In this document: one piece after another, positions 1 to 7,329 of the stretch | How the letters are laid out: the number at the start of each line of letters is the position of its first letter | Numbering within the stretch: position 1 is the first letter of the stretch | NCBI GenBank assembly: GCA_944389425.1 | Contig: CALXMH010000014.1 | Location: forward strand, 1-34,414 | Origin: an uncultured Clostridia bacterium | GTDB lineage: Bacteria > Bacillota > Clostridia > TANB77 > CAG-508 | DNA length: 34,414 bases | Direction of reading: 5' to 3' | The notes under the pieces: model-generated | What the model was told of the DNA's origin: nothing | Database searches by the model: none | Seen by the model: only the letters and a program-made list of their open reading frames with translations | Position numbers and translations under genes: made by a program

Positions 1-1160
1 TTAGAACTTAGATATAAATCAACTAATCTTTTTTCTTGTAGTTTTAACTTTTCAATAGCTTTTTCTATTTCTTTTACATCATTACTTTTGGTAGAATTAC
101 AAGTAATAATTTCATTATCCATAGAAAGTATGAATATTGTTAACTCCTCTAATATTCGCTTTAATTTGCTTTCGATTTTTTCGGTATTATAATGAAGTCC
201 AAAACCTTTACAATTATGATTTTTACATCTTAAATGATAATATACTTTTAATTTACCATTGGGATATTTAAAGGATTCTGATGAACTCATAATGTTTCCA
301 CATATAGGACATTTTACTAATCCTGAAAATAAATGAATGTATTCTCCATAATTTGAATGTTTATTTTTAACTAATACATTTCTAGTAGCATTCCAAGTAA
401 TTTCATCTATAATCGGTTCACAATAATTTTCAACTCTTAAAATATCTTGTGGTTTTCGTTTATATTTTCCGTATTCAATTATACCAATATAAATAGAATT
501 GGTTAGTATTTTATAAATTCTATCAGATGCCCACTTGCCTTGTTTCAAATAAGCATTATTATCTTTCATAATCGTTGCTATACTTCTTGTAGATTTGCCT
601 TGTTTGCATAGTTCAAATATTTCTTTAACAACTTGTGCTTCAATAGGTTCTACTTCTAAATGACCTGTTCCTTTATTTCTAATATAGCCATAGGGTGCTT
701 TACTAGGATGTATTTTCTCTAATGCCATTTCTTCCATAGCACGTTTCGTTCTTGCTCCAATTTCTTTTCTTTCACGTTGACCAAAGACTAAATTCATACC
801 AAAAATCATTTCACCATTAGCAGTGGATACATCATAAGGTTCTAAAATAAATTCTATTTTAACATCGTGTTCTTCACAATAGTTAAGTAGCCAAAAGCCA
901 TCATAATTATTTCTTGTAAGTCTATCTACCTTAATAGCAATTAACTTATCAATTTTTTTAGATTTAATATCAGCAAGTAATCTTTGCATTTCTGGTCGCA
1001 TTAAATCTTTACCAGAATGCCCTGCATCATTATATACATCTATAATACTATAGTCATTTTTCTCACAATATTCTTTAATCATACGAAGTTGGGAATCAAT
1101 AGAATAACCATTATCTCTTTGGTCATCTGTACTTACTCTTACATAAACAGCACATCTCAT
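1..1160 (-). CDS. Large serine recombinase (C-terminus cut by window edge)
   Basis: Site-specific recombinase that would cut and rejoin DNA at attachment sites through a covalent phosphoserine link. The frame is open from ATG at 1160 to the window edge, giving 386 codons without a stop. The resolvase domain (about residues 3-145) starts YVRVSTDDQ, which puts the catalytic serine at residue 10, and continues with the helix motif KVDRLTRN (residues 78-85). A recombinase domain follows at about 155-260 (PYGYI onward). A zinc ribbon has C284-x2-C287 and C312-x4-C317. A coiled-coil begins at about residue 325 and runs off the edge. The ribosome binding site is GAGGAG, nine bases before the ATG. 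Two 17-base direct repeats lie just upstream. This is the integrase of the element at the window's left end; substrate sites are unknown. Confidence 0.95.
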   Translation of the reverse strand, partial: MRCAVYVRVSTDDQRDNGYSIDSQLRMIKEYCEKNDYSIIDVYNDAGHSGKDLMRPEMQRLLADIKSKKIDKLIAIKVDRLTRNNYDGFWLLNYCEEHDVKIEFILEPYDVSTANGEMIFGMNLVFGQRERKEIGARTKRAMEEMALEKIHPSKAPYGYIRNKGTGHLEVEPIEAQVVKEIFELCKQGKSTRSIATIMKDNNAYLKQGKWASDRIYKILTNSIYIGIIEYGKYKRKPQDILRVENYCEPIIDEITWNATRNVLVKNKHSNYGEYIHLFSGLVKCPICGNIMSSSESFKYPNGKLKVYYHLRCKNHNCKGFGLHYNTEKIESKLKRILEELTIFILSMDNEIITCNSTKSNDVKEIEKAIEKLKLQEKRLVDLYLSS

Positions 1161-1173
1161 AAATAATCATCTC

Positions 1174-1252
1174 CTCAATTGTTTCCTCACTAAAAAGTAA
1201 AATAACAGACACTAAATCGAAAATTTTTAATTTTTCTCATTAGTTTCCTCAT
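1174..1252. repeat. Pair of 17-bp direct repeats upstream of recombinase
   Basis: CTCAATTGTTTCCTCAC (1174-1190) and CTCATTAGTTTCCTCAT (1236-1252) match at 14 of 17 positions and are 62 bp apart, start to start. They lie in the non-coding gap between the recombinase start and the end of the 94-residue gene. They could be operator or recombinase-binding sites; that is inference. Confidence 0.55.
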
Positions 1253-1272
1253 TAATAAATAAAAAGTATAGT

Positions 1273-1557
1273 TTACATTTTAAACTTATTTAAAATTTGT
1301 TTGATTTCTTTGATATTGTATTTTTGTTTATGCTCTTTAATATAAAATGGTTTACTAGAGATTTCATTTACTTTGTATTCTAATATTGTAAGAGTAGTAG
1401 GATATGTAATTAGATATTCAGTAGGTTCTATAACTTGTAAATTAGTATGTAGTAGATTTTTAATCTTGCCATTTTTAATTTTGTATTTATAATCCTTAAT
1501 CACTTCAAGTATTTCGGTATTTGGCTTTAAACTCTGAATAGTCTTAAATCCAAGCAT
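1273..1557 (-). CDS. Hypothetical protein, 94 aa, between recombinase and tRNA
   Basis: I do not recognise this protein. It is 94 residues, Lys/Ile-rich and basic, with no membrane segment, signal peptide or cysteine motif. The N-terminal half looks like beta strands (TEYLITYPTTLTILEYKV) and the C-terminus like a basic amphipathic helix (KEIKQILNKFK). The gene is credible because a strong site, GGAAGGAGG, sits nine bases before the ATG. It lies directly downstream of the tRNA terminator and reads toward the recombinase 112 bp away, so it is probably cargo or an accessory factor of the integrated element. A small DNA-binding or excision-control role is possible, but no motif supports it. Confidence 0.7.
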   Translation of the reverse strand: MLGFKTIQSLKPNTEILEVIKDYKYKIKNGKIKNLLHTNLQVIEPTEYLITYPTTLTILEYKVNEISSKPFYIKEHKQKYNIKEIKQILNKFKM

Positions 1558-1606
1558 AAAAAATGTCCTCCTTCCTAGAAAGAGAACATTATAGTTTCAT
1601 ATATAA

Positions 1607-1641
1607 AATAAAAACTTACGAACATTTTACAGTCCGTAAGT
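1607..1641 (-). terminator. Rho-independent terminator after the tRNA
   Basis: Inverted arms ACTTACGAAC (1614-1623) and GTCCGTAAGT (1632-1641) pair over ten positions with one mismatch. On the minus strand they are followed by a T-rich tract (1607-1613). It ends the tRNA transcript, and so possibly sigH readthrough, just before the 94-residue gene. Confidence 0.75.
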
Positions 1642-1651
1642 TGTATTCACA

Positions 1652-1727
1652 TGGAGCCCAAGGCCGGAATCGAACCGGCGACTTTCACCTTACCATGGTG
1701 CTACTCTACCTACTGAGTTACAAGGGC
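1652..1727 (-). tRNA. tRNA-Thr (anticodon GGU) with mispaired acceptor stem; possible pseudo-tRNA
   Basis: A 76-base cloverleaf including an encoded CCA. The D stem ACTC/GAGT, D loop with GG, anticodon loop ATGGTAA (U33, anticodon GGT, A37) and T arm GCCGG-TTCGATT-CCGGC are all present. The acceptor 5' strand GCCCTTG faces 3' strand CTTGGGC: positions 1-4 and 7 pair, but 5-68 and 6-67 are U-U. Pair 27-43 is G-A. The 3' strand would pair perfectly with GCCCAAG. The 3' half faces the integrated element, so the two halves may have different histories. The gene lies 33 bases after sigH on the same strand and may be cotranscribed with it. Confidence 0.85.
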
Positions 1728-1733
1728 ATTTAT

Positions 1734-1760
1734 AAAGGGACTTTTTTGGCTTGTCCCTTT
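1734..1760 (-). other. Hairpin between sigH and tRNA
   Basis: AAAGGGAC (1734-1741) and GTCCCTTT (1753-1760) form an eight-base-pair stem directly after the sigH stop. The minus strand has no U-run after it, so it looks like a processing or attenuation hairpin. On the plus strand it is followed by TTTTTAA. Confidence 0.5.
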
Positions 1761-2402
1761 TTAATCATCTAAAAATAAATTTTTCTCTGCTTTTTTTCTT
1801 ATTCTTTGTATTGCATTATCTATTGATTTTACAGGTGAATCTAATTTTTCTGCAATTGTTACATAGCTTTCACCTCTTGCGTATCTATGTAATACTTGTT
1901 TTTCAAAATCACTTAAATTTTCTTCTATTTTGTCTTCTACTGACTTAAAGTATTCTTTTTTTGTTAGTGTTTCTAGTGGATCTTCCACTGTTTTCGAGTT
2001 AAATATTTCTATAAGTGATGTATCATTATCATCGTCATATGCAGTTGCATTTAATGACAAGTATGAATTAAGTGGCATATGTTTTTGTCTATTTGATGTT
2101 TTTATTGCTGTTATTAATTGTCTTTCTATACATAAATTAGCAAAAGTTTTGAATGAATTTTCTTTTGCGGAGTCAAAAGATTTAATTGCCTTATATAAAC
2201 CAATCATTCCTTCTTGATATATGTCTTCTTTTTCTGCACCAATAATAAAGTACTTTCCTACTTTCATGTTGACTAGTTCTTTGTACTTATCTAACAACTT
2301 ATTTAGTGCTTCATTATTTCCATGTTTAATCTCTTCTAACAATATTTTGTCTTCTTCTGAGGCCTTATCTTTAGAATAAAACAATTCTTTGTCATCACTC
2401 AT
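1761..2402 (-). CDS. sigH: RNA polymerase sporulation sigma factor SigH
   Basis: Sigma-70 family factor (sigma-30, Spo0H) that directs early sporulation and stationary-phase transcription. It is 213 residues, the usual length. Region 2 runs from about residue 25 to 105, with the characteristic EDIYQEGMIGLYKAIKSFD (core binding) followed by FANLCIERQLITAIK (-10 recognition). Region 4 at about 160-210 has the helix-turn-helix ARGESYVTIAEKLDSPVKS. The start ATG is 12 bases after AGGAGGT. It has its own near-perfect promoter at 2444-2472 and lies downstream of deoB on the same strand; the tRNA follows. Its presence indicates a sporulating lineage or a descendant of one. Confidence 0.95.
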   Translation of the reverse strand: MSDDKELFYSKDKASEEDKILLEEIKHGNNEALNKLLDKYKELVNMKVGKYFIIGAEKEDIYQEGMIGLYKAIKSFDSAKENSFKTFANLCIERQLITAIKTSNRQKHMPLNSYLSLNATAYDDDNDTSLIEIFNSKTVEDPLETLTKKEYFKSVEDKIEENLSDFEKQVLHRYARGESYVTIAEKLDSPVKSIDNAIQRIRKKAEKNLFLDD

Positions 2403-2443
2403 GCCGTGTATTTTACCTCCTAGTACATTTTGCTAATACCTGT

Positions 2444-2472
2444 ATTATATTTATTAAATCTATTAATGTCAA
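2444..2472 (-). promoter_or_regulatory. sigH promoter (sigma-A type)
   Basis: TTGACA (2472-2467), a 17-base spacer and TATAAT (2449-2444) on the minus strand, in the gap between deoB and sigH. All twelve consensus bases match. Confidence 0.85.
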
Positions 2473-2491
2473 TACTTTTTAAGCTAATTTA

Positions 2492-3667
2492 TTATAAAAT
2501 CTCATTTTTAAAGCTTGTTCCATATTTTAAATGTTCTAAGTTAAATAAATCAAGTATTGTTGCAGATATGTCCGCATATGTATCTCTTATGCCTATATTT
2601 ACATTTTGTTTAATTTTCTTTCCATATACTAATATTGGTATATACTCTCTTGAATGGTCTGTGCTTGGAGTTGAAGGATCACATCCATGATCTGCTGTTA
2701 TTATTAGTAAATCATCATTTTTTAAGTTGTCTATTATTTTTGGAATAGCTTCGTCAAATTCTTCAAGTGCTTTTGCATATCCTTCTATATTATTTCTGTG
2801 TCCATATAGCATGTCGAAATCTACTAAATTTGCAAAAATAAGTCCATTAGAATTTGTTTTAATTTCTTCTATTATTTTTTGTATACCATCTGTATTCCCA
2901 CTAGTATGGATTGATTTTGTTATTCCTCTCATACTAAATAGATCAGATATTTTTCCTATTGAAACAACATCTCTTGAATTTTCTTTTAATATATCTAGCA
3001 TTGTTCTTCCAAAGTCTTCAAATTCAAAATCTTTACGATTATATGTTCTTGTAAAATCTGAAGCGTTTGTTCCCACAAATGGTCTTGCTATAACTGTTCC
3101 CACATTATATTCTGGCTCATTTAATATTTCTCTTGCAATCATACATATTTTATATAATTCTTTTACAGGTATTATATCTTCATGTGCAGCAATTTGAAAA
3201 ACACTATCTGCTGATGTATATATAATTGGGTATCCTGTTTTTATATGTTCTTCACCATATTCCTTTAAAAAATCTGTTCCAGAGCCCTTTTTATTACATA
3301 AAATTCCTTTGATTCCAGTTTCTTTTATAAATCTTTGTATCAATTTTTCAGAAAAAGCATTTGGATATGTTGTAAAAGGTTTTTCAGTTACAAAGCCTGC
3401 TATTTCCCAGTGCCCAACAGGACTATTTTTCCCCTTTGACTTTTCTATTGCTTTTCCATATGCCCCAATTACATTTTCTTCTTTTTCTTCTATTCCAATA
3501 TTCTCAATATTATATAATCCTAATTTTTTCAAATTGGGAATGTTTAATTTTGTATTACTATATATGCCTTTTAATGTATTACTGCCTTCATCTCCATATA
3601 TGTTTGCATCTGGCAATTCTCCTACTCCAAAACTGTCTAAAACTATTATAATTGCTCTATTTATCAT
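2492..3667 (-). CDS. deoB: Phosphopentomutase
   Basis: Converts (deoxy)ribose 1-phosphate to the 5-phosphate in nucleoside salvage, in the cytoplasm. It is 391 residues, normal for the family, a member of the alkaline-phosphatase superfamily. The N-terminal metal motif is VLDSFGVGELPDA (residues 9-21, Asp 11). A Thr-containing segment, DEGSNTL, follows at 26-32. The C-terminal metal cluster TADHGCDPSTPSTDHSRE lies at about residues 323-340. The ATG overlaps the end of the upstream 779-residue gene by 11 bases and has AGAGGA just before it, so the two are probably translationally coupled. Confidence 0.97.
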   Translation of the reverse strand: MINRAIIIVLDSFGVGELPDANIYGDEGSNTLKGIYSNTKLNIPNLKKLGLYNIENIGIEEKEENVIGAYGKAIEKSKGKNSPVGHWEIAGFVTEKPFTTYPNAFSEKLIQRFIKETGIKGILCNKKGSGTDFLKEYGEEHIKTGYPIIYTSADSVFQIAAHEDIIPVKELYKICMIAREILNEPEYNVGTVIARPFVGTNASDFTRTYNRKDFEFEDFGRTMLDILKENSRDVVSIGKISDLFSMRGITKSIHTSGNTDGIQKIIEEIKTNSNGLIFANLVDFDMLYGHRNNIEGYAKALEEFDEAIPKIIDNLKNDDLLIITADHGCDPSTPSTDHSREYIPILVYGKKIKQNVNIGIRDTYADISATILDLFNLEHLKYGTSFKNEIL

Positions 3668-5996
3668 TATTATCCTCTTCTTTCTGTTTAAGTCTTACTT
3701 CATACTCGCATAACATTATCTTTTTTACAGTAGGTTTTGCTAATATTTCATTTTCTGTAAAATTATCACTTATATTAAAAGTAATCATGTCTTTTGGTAT
3801 GAATTCAAGCATATCTGCATCTATTAATACCTTTGATTTTACATTCATACCAAGTGGTAATGTTTGATTAAAATTATCGTAAAACATTATATTAGTAAAA
3901 TATATTAAAGGCATATTTTCTTGCAAATTAATTTTATATAAATTAAATTCAGTCTCTGGATTGTCCTTAATTCTTTGAAGTGCATCTTCTGGTATTATGT
4001 CATAAACTCCATATCCAAATTTGTCTATTTCCTCTGTTTTTTCTGTTGCTAAATATATTGGTATATCATATGGAGCTTTTACTTTACCCATTGATTCTTT
4101 AATTAGTTCCAAAGCTTTTTCTAATCTTGACCTAAATTCTATTAAATCCATGTTTCTACTTACATTTAGTATTTTTATCATGTCTTTTTCATTTTCTCTA
4201 TGTTTTTGATTTGCTAATGTTTTTACTTTTCTACTGCTATCTGATATACTTCCAAAAATATCAAAATCTTCAATATTATATAGTGTTTTTCTGTCTTCTG
4301 CTATCTTTTTTAATTTTTTCATGTAATCACGTAATTCATTTTCATCTACATATTCTAAATGCTTCATAATATTTAAATATTTTAATATTTCGGTTCCTGC
4401 TAAGAATATGCTGTCTTGTGCATCTTTTTCTATTAAATTTCTTTGCAATTTGTCCATTTGTATTCCTAAATCTGACAAGTCTGATTTATAATCAAAAACT
4501 TTTTTGATATTAGAACTTGATTGTTCTTCTTCTTTTTCATCGGCTCCTTCTATTGCAACTAATTCATCTTTGTTTACAAATTTCCAAAATTCAAAAATAC
4601 TTTTTTTGTGATTATCTATTTCATTTATGTACATTGTTGCATTATCTATTTTACTTGTTAAGTTCTTTATTTTTAATTCTAATGCTTTTATGTCTGCTTT
4701 TAAATTTTTTACCTGTGTAGTTTCTTTGTCTAAATTAGTATAAATTACAACTAAATCTTCTATTGTGTAATACTCTTTGTTGTCTTCAATAGTTGCATTT
4801 GTATCAATCTTTTCTTCTTGAACTTCTTCTGTTTCTTTATGTTTTTTTAGGTTTGCCTTATTATCGTCTTTTTTCTTGAATTTTAGGAAAAGTTTAATTT
4901 TTCCTATAAATGTTTTTTTGTATTCCAAATACATTGCTATTTCTTTTTGTTTTCTAATATATTCTAAGTCTTTTAATGCAACTTGTTCTTTTAATTCTTT
5001 AAGTCTTTTTTCTAATGCTCCTACACTGCTTTTTTCTTCATTTAATTCACTTACAGCTTTTTTATATTCTTTTTTTATAAATTCAGTTAAATTAGATTCA
5101 CTAACCTTTTTTCCATTAAAATATAAAGCAATAGAACAATCTTTTTCGAGCTTTGTTGTAAACTTAAAATGAAAAGGCAATTCTGTTTGAAGTATGAAAA
5201 GTGCTTTAAGATATTTATAAAATTTCTTTGCCTCTTCCTCATTTTTTAAATTTACTTTATATCCGCTTTTTACAGTTTTATAAACAAATGTATTTCCTAT
5301 TACATTTAATTCTTTATTTCCATCTTTATCATATACTTCATATACATTTGGCCAGTCTTTTGTAAAAAGCCATAAATAATTTTCAATATCCGCAATTTCA
5401 GATTTTTTTAGCAAATCTCCACTATAATTTATGTGATTAATTGGGACATATATCATTTTTTCTTTTTTTGTTCTGCTTTTAAAATATTTTAATTGTTCTT
5501 TTAATAAATAGAAAAAATGGCTATAATCGTAATCTTCTGTTGTTACTAGCATGAAATATTTGTCTATTGGTTCTGCATAGTAAATTTGCCATGTATAATC
5601 TTTATCATACAAAATACCAAATGGTATTTTTTTATTAAATAGTTTTTGCCTTGCGTCAATTTGCTCAATTTCTTCTATTGGTACTTGATTTAGCATTTTC
5701 AAAAAAGTTGCATATTCTTCTATATTTTCTGGATTTAAATATGCAGAAATTGGTTTTGCTTTATTATATTTTTCTTTAATATCATTTAATCTATTTGTTG
5801 GTGTTAAAAGAATATAAATTTTATCTATTGGAATATATTTAAAAACTCTATGTTCATTTTCATTATATGTATTTGAAGGACTAAAACCTAGAGGTTCAAA
5901 GTCTAATAAGGCTTTGGGAATTTTATCTAAGTTTAGTCCTAAGTATTCTAGATTTTTTTTAAAACTATTTTTATCTTCATCTGTAATTTTAGCCAT
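3657..5996 (-). CDS. Uncharacterised 779-aa coiled-coil protein coupled to deoB
   Basis: I do not recognise a family. The start is ATG at 5996 (MAKITDEDKN), five bases after GGAGG; an in-frame TTG at 6008 precedes it but lies before that site. A globular N-terminal part of about 300 residues is rich in Tyr, Phe and Lys. Coiled-coil segments follow near 310-365 and 425-480, separated by a charged linker with a short amphipathic stretch (FIGKIKLFLKFKKK). A mixed C-terminal domain starts around residue 520. There is no signal peptide and no clear transmembrane helix, nor Walker or nuclease motifs. It has its own promoter at 6025-6053 and overlaps deoB. The coupling suggests coexpression but says nothing firm about function. 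Confidence 0.85.
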   Translation of the reverse strand: MAKITDEDKNSFKKNLEYLGLNLDKIPKALLDFEPLGFSPSNTYNENEHRVFKYIPIDKIYILLTPTNRLNDIKEKYNKAKPISAYLNPENIEEYATFLKMLNQVPIEEIEQIDARQKLFNKKIPFGILYDKDYTWQIYYAEPIDKYFMLVTTEDYDYSHFFYLLKEQLKYFKSRTKKEKMIYVPINHINYSGDLLKKSEIADIENYLWLFTKDWPNVYEVYDKDGNKELNVIGNTFVYKTVKSGYKVNLKNEEEAKKFYKYLKALFILQTELPFHFKFTTKLEKDCSIALYFNGKKVSESNLTEFIKKEYKKAVSELNEEKSSVGALEKRLKELKEQVALKDLEYIRKQKEIAMYLEYKKTFIGKIKLFLKFKKKDDNKANLKKHKETEEVQEEKIDTNATIEDNKEYYTIEDLVVIYTNLDKETTQVKNLKADIKALELKIKNLTSKIDNATMYINEIDNHKKSIFEFWKFVNKDELVAIEGADEKEEEQSSSNIKKVFDYKSDLSDLGIQMDKLQRNLIEKDAQDSIFLAGTEILKYLNIMKHLEYVDENELRDYMKKLKKIAEDRKTLYNIEDFDIFGSISDSSRKVKTLANQKHRENEKDMIKILNVSRNMDLIEFRSRLEKALELIKESMGKVKAPYDIPIYLATEKTEEIDKFGYGVYDIIPEDALQRIKDNPETEFNLYKINLQENMPLIYFTNIMFYDNFNQTLPLGMNVKSKVLIDADMLEFIPKDMITFNISDNFTENEILAKPTVKKIMLCEYEVRLKQKEEDNNDK

Positions 5997-6024
5997 ATTA
6001 TCCTCCAAATTTTATTCTTTGCAT

Positions 6025-6053
6025 AGTATATCACAAATAATAAAATCATTCAA
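6025..6053 (-). promoter_or_regulatory. Promoter of the 779-aa gene and deoB
   Basis: TTGAAT (6053-6048), a 17-base spacer and TATACT (6030-6025) on the minus strand, about 30 bases before the ATG. It fills the gap after ytfJ, where I see no terminator. Confidence 0.65.
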
Positions 6054-6063
6054 GATAATTTGC

Positions 6064-6717
6064 TTAATCATCGTATTCATCATTGTAATTTGTGTAATCT
6101 GGAATGTCGCCTAAGTTTCCCGTATTTGTTTCATCATATTCATATTCTAATGTTGTATCATTTTGAACAGTGTTTTTGTTTTGTGTATTTCTTGTTCTTT
6201 TTGGTTTTTGCTTAATTATTTTCTCTTGTTGTGGCTCTGTTACAACTTCTTTTCTTTTTTCACTTCTCATTTTAGATGTTTGATAAGTACTTTCTACTTG
6301 TTTGTCATCTTTTAACATTTTGTTAATAACACCATTAACTTTATCCATTAAATCTGGCACATAGTCTAATAATTTGTCTATTGCGGATGCGTAATTTACA
6401 GGAAGTAATCTTACGCCATCTGGCTGAATTACAAGAAATGCAATTGGATTAATGCTTACACCTGCTCCACTACCTCCTCCAAAAGGTAATCTGTATTGAA
6501 TATCCTCTTCCTTATCTCTTTTAGAATATTCATCAATTGTTTCTCCTTTAAATTCGCTTCCTCCTGCGGCAAAGCCAAATGATACTTTTGAAATTGGTAT
6601 TACTACAACATTATTACTAGTTTCAATAGGCTCACCTATAATTGTGTTTACATCAATCATATCTTGAATACTATTCATAGCTGTAGTCATAAGTCCTTCT
6701 ATTGGATGTTCGTTCAT
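6064..6717 (-). CDS. ytfJ: YtfJ/GerW family spore protein with long disordered tail
   Basis: Homologue of B. subtilis YtfJ (GerW), a forespore protein needed for normal germination. The family domain covers about residues 1-140: MNEHPIEGLMTTAMNSI at the start, then VIPISKVSFGFAAGGSEF and the glycine-rich PFGGGSGAGVSINPIAFLVI. I prefer ATG at 6717, 11 bases after AAGGAG, because the GTG at 6729 sits inside that site. The tail beyond about residue 140 is Lys/Arg/Gln-rich and then strongly acidic (ending YNDEYDD). It adds about 70 residues to a family that is usually near 150. The reading frame overlaps the end of ytfI by 47 bases. It is the last gene of the recA-recX-scpA-ytfI-ytfJ run. Confidence 0.93.
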   Translation of the reverse strand: MNEHPIEGLMTTAMNSIQDMIDVNTIIGEPIETSNNVVVIPISKVSFGFAAGGSEFKGETIDEYSKRDKEEDIQYRLPFGGGSGAGVSINPIAFLVIQPDGVRLLPVNYASAIDKLLDYVPDLMDKVNGVINKMLKDDKQVESTYQTSKMRSEKRKEVVTEPQQEKIIKQKPKRTRNTQNKNTVQNDTTLEYEYDETNTGNLGDIPDYTNYNDEYDD

Positions 6718-7285
6718 ATTCTTTTTCACTCCTTTTCTTTGAAAACATATAAATTACATATATAATATGTACCAGTTTAGCATTAATTATGCAATTTAAT
6801 CTCATTTCGAATATATTTTTTTTAGTATAATTTGGTAATATTATATATTTATATTTTTTATCGTCATAATGTTTTATTACTCTTCCAAGTATTATTCCTA
6901 TTATGGAAGAAATAAACCCTACTAGTGCAGATGTTATAATTACGTCTTCTGTTCCTAAGTTTATTTGGGCATGAAACTTTTGTAAATTAAATTTAGCATC
7001 TTTTAATATTTTAATACTATCCCTAAGTGATACTCCTAATTTTTCTTCTTTCATTTTTGTTTCCATTTTGTTTATTAATTTACTTTTCCTTAATTTTTCT
7101 TTATTTAGGTTAAAACTGAATATCTTTATTTTCCCAAAAAGGTAGACTCCTATTTTTATTTTGAATTCATAATGAAATGTTGGAATATTTGAAATATATA
7201 CATCGGCAAATTCTGCTTTTATGTAAGTAAAAAATATAAATGTAATTAAAATAAGTAATGCAAATAAAAATAAAACTAATATCAT
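6671..7285 (-). CDS. ytfI: DUF2953 membrane protein YtfI
   Basis: Uncharacterised membrane protein that pairs with ytfJ in many spore formers. The start is ATG at 7285 (MILVLFLFALL), six bases after AGAGGTG; a GTG nine bases earlier is part of that site. One N-terminal hydrophobic helix spans residues 1-22. A basic soluble middle follows, then the DUF2953-type segment INLGTEDVIITSALVGFISS at about 108-127, running into a second hydrophobic stretch. The start region lies in the loop and edge of a 13-bp inverted repeat (7271-7313). The gene overlaps ytfJ by 47 bases, so expression is coupled. Function is unknown; the pairing suggests a role in spore or forespore physiology. Confidence 0.85.
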   Translation of the reverse strand: MILVLFLFALLILITFIFFTYIKAEFADVYISNIPTFHYEFKIKIGVYLFGKIKIFSFNLNKEKLRKSKLINKMETKMKEEKLGVSLRDSIKILKDAKFNLQKFHAQINLGTEDVIITSALVGFISSIIGIILGRVIKHYDDKKYKYIILPNYTKKNIFEMRLNCIINAKLVHIIYVIYMFSKKRSEKEYERTSNRRTYDYSYE

Positions 7286-7313
7286 AGATTTCACCTCTTT
7301 GATATTAGTTTTA
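7271..7313 (-). promoter_or_regulatory. 13-bp perfect inverted repeat around the ytfI ribosome binding site and start
   Basis: TAAAACTAATATC (7271-7283) is the exact inverse of GATATTAGTTTTA (7301-7313), with a 17-base loop. In the minus-strand mRNA the loop holds AGAGGTG and the start codon touches the stem. The T-rich sequence after it also resembles a weak intrinsic terminator. It lies in the scpA-ytfI gap. Confidence 0.65.
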
Positions 7314-7329
7314 CCATTTTTTCTAAATA

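Larger units (their letters stand above)
1..1651. mobile_element. Right end of a probable integrated element (partial)
   Basis: This stretch holds a large serine recombinase, an orphan small gene and then the 3' end of a tRNA gene. Recombinase next to a tRNA 3' end is the usual geometry of an integrated phage, ICE or IME. The other end lies outside the window, so no attachment-site pair can be compared and the boundary is inferred. The chromosomal side (sigH onward) is ordinary core genome. Confidence 0.45.

Noticed and set aside
1563-1772. 69-codon plus-strand frame across the tRNA
   Set aside because: It reads through the antisense of the tRNA and its terminator, has no ribosome binding site, and is low-complexity at the end.
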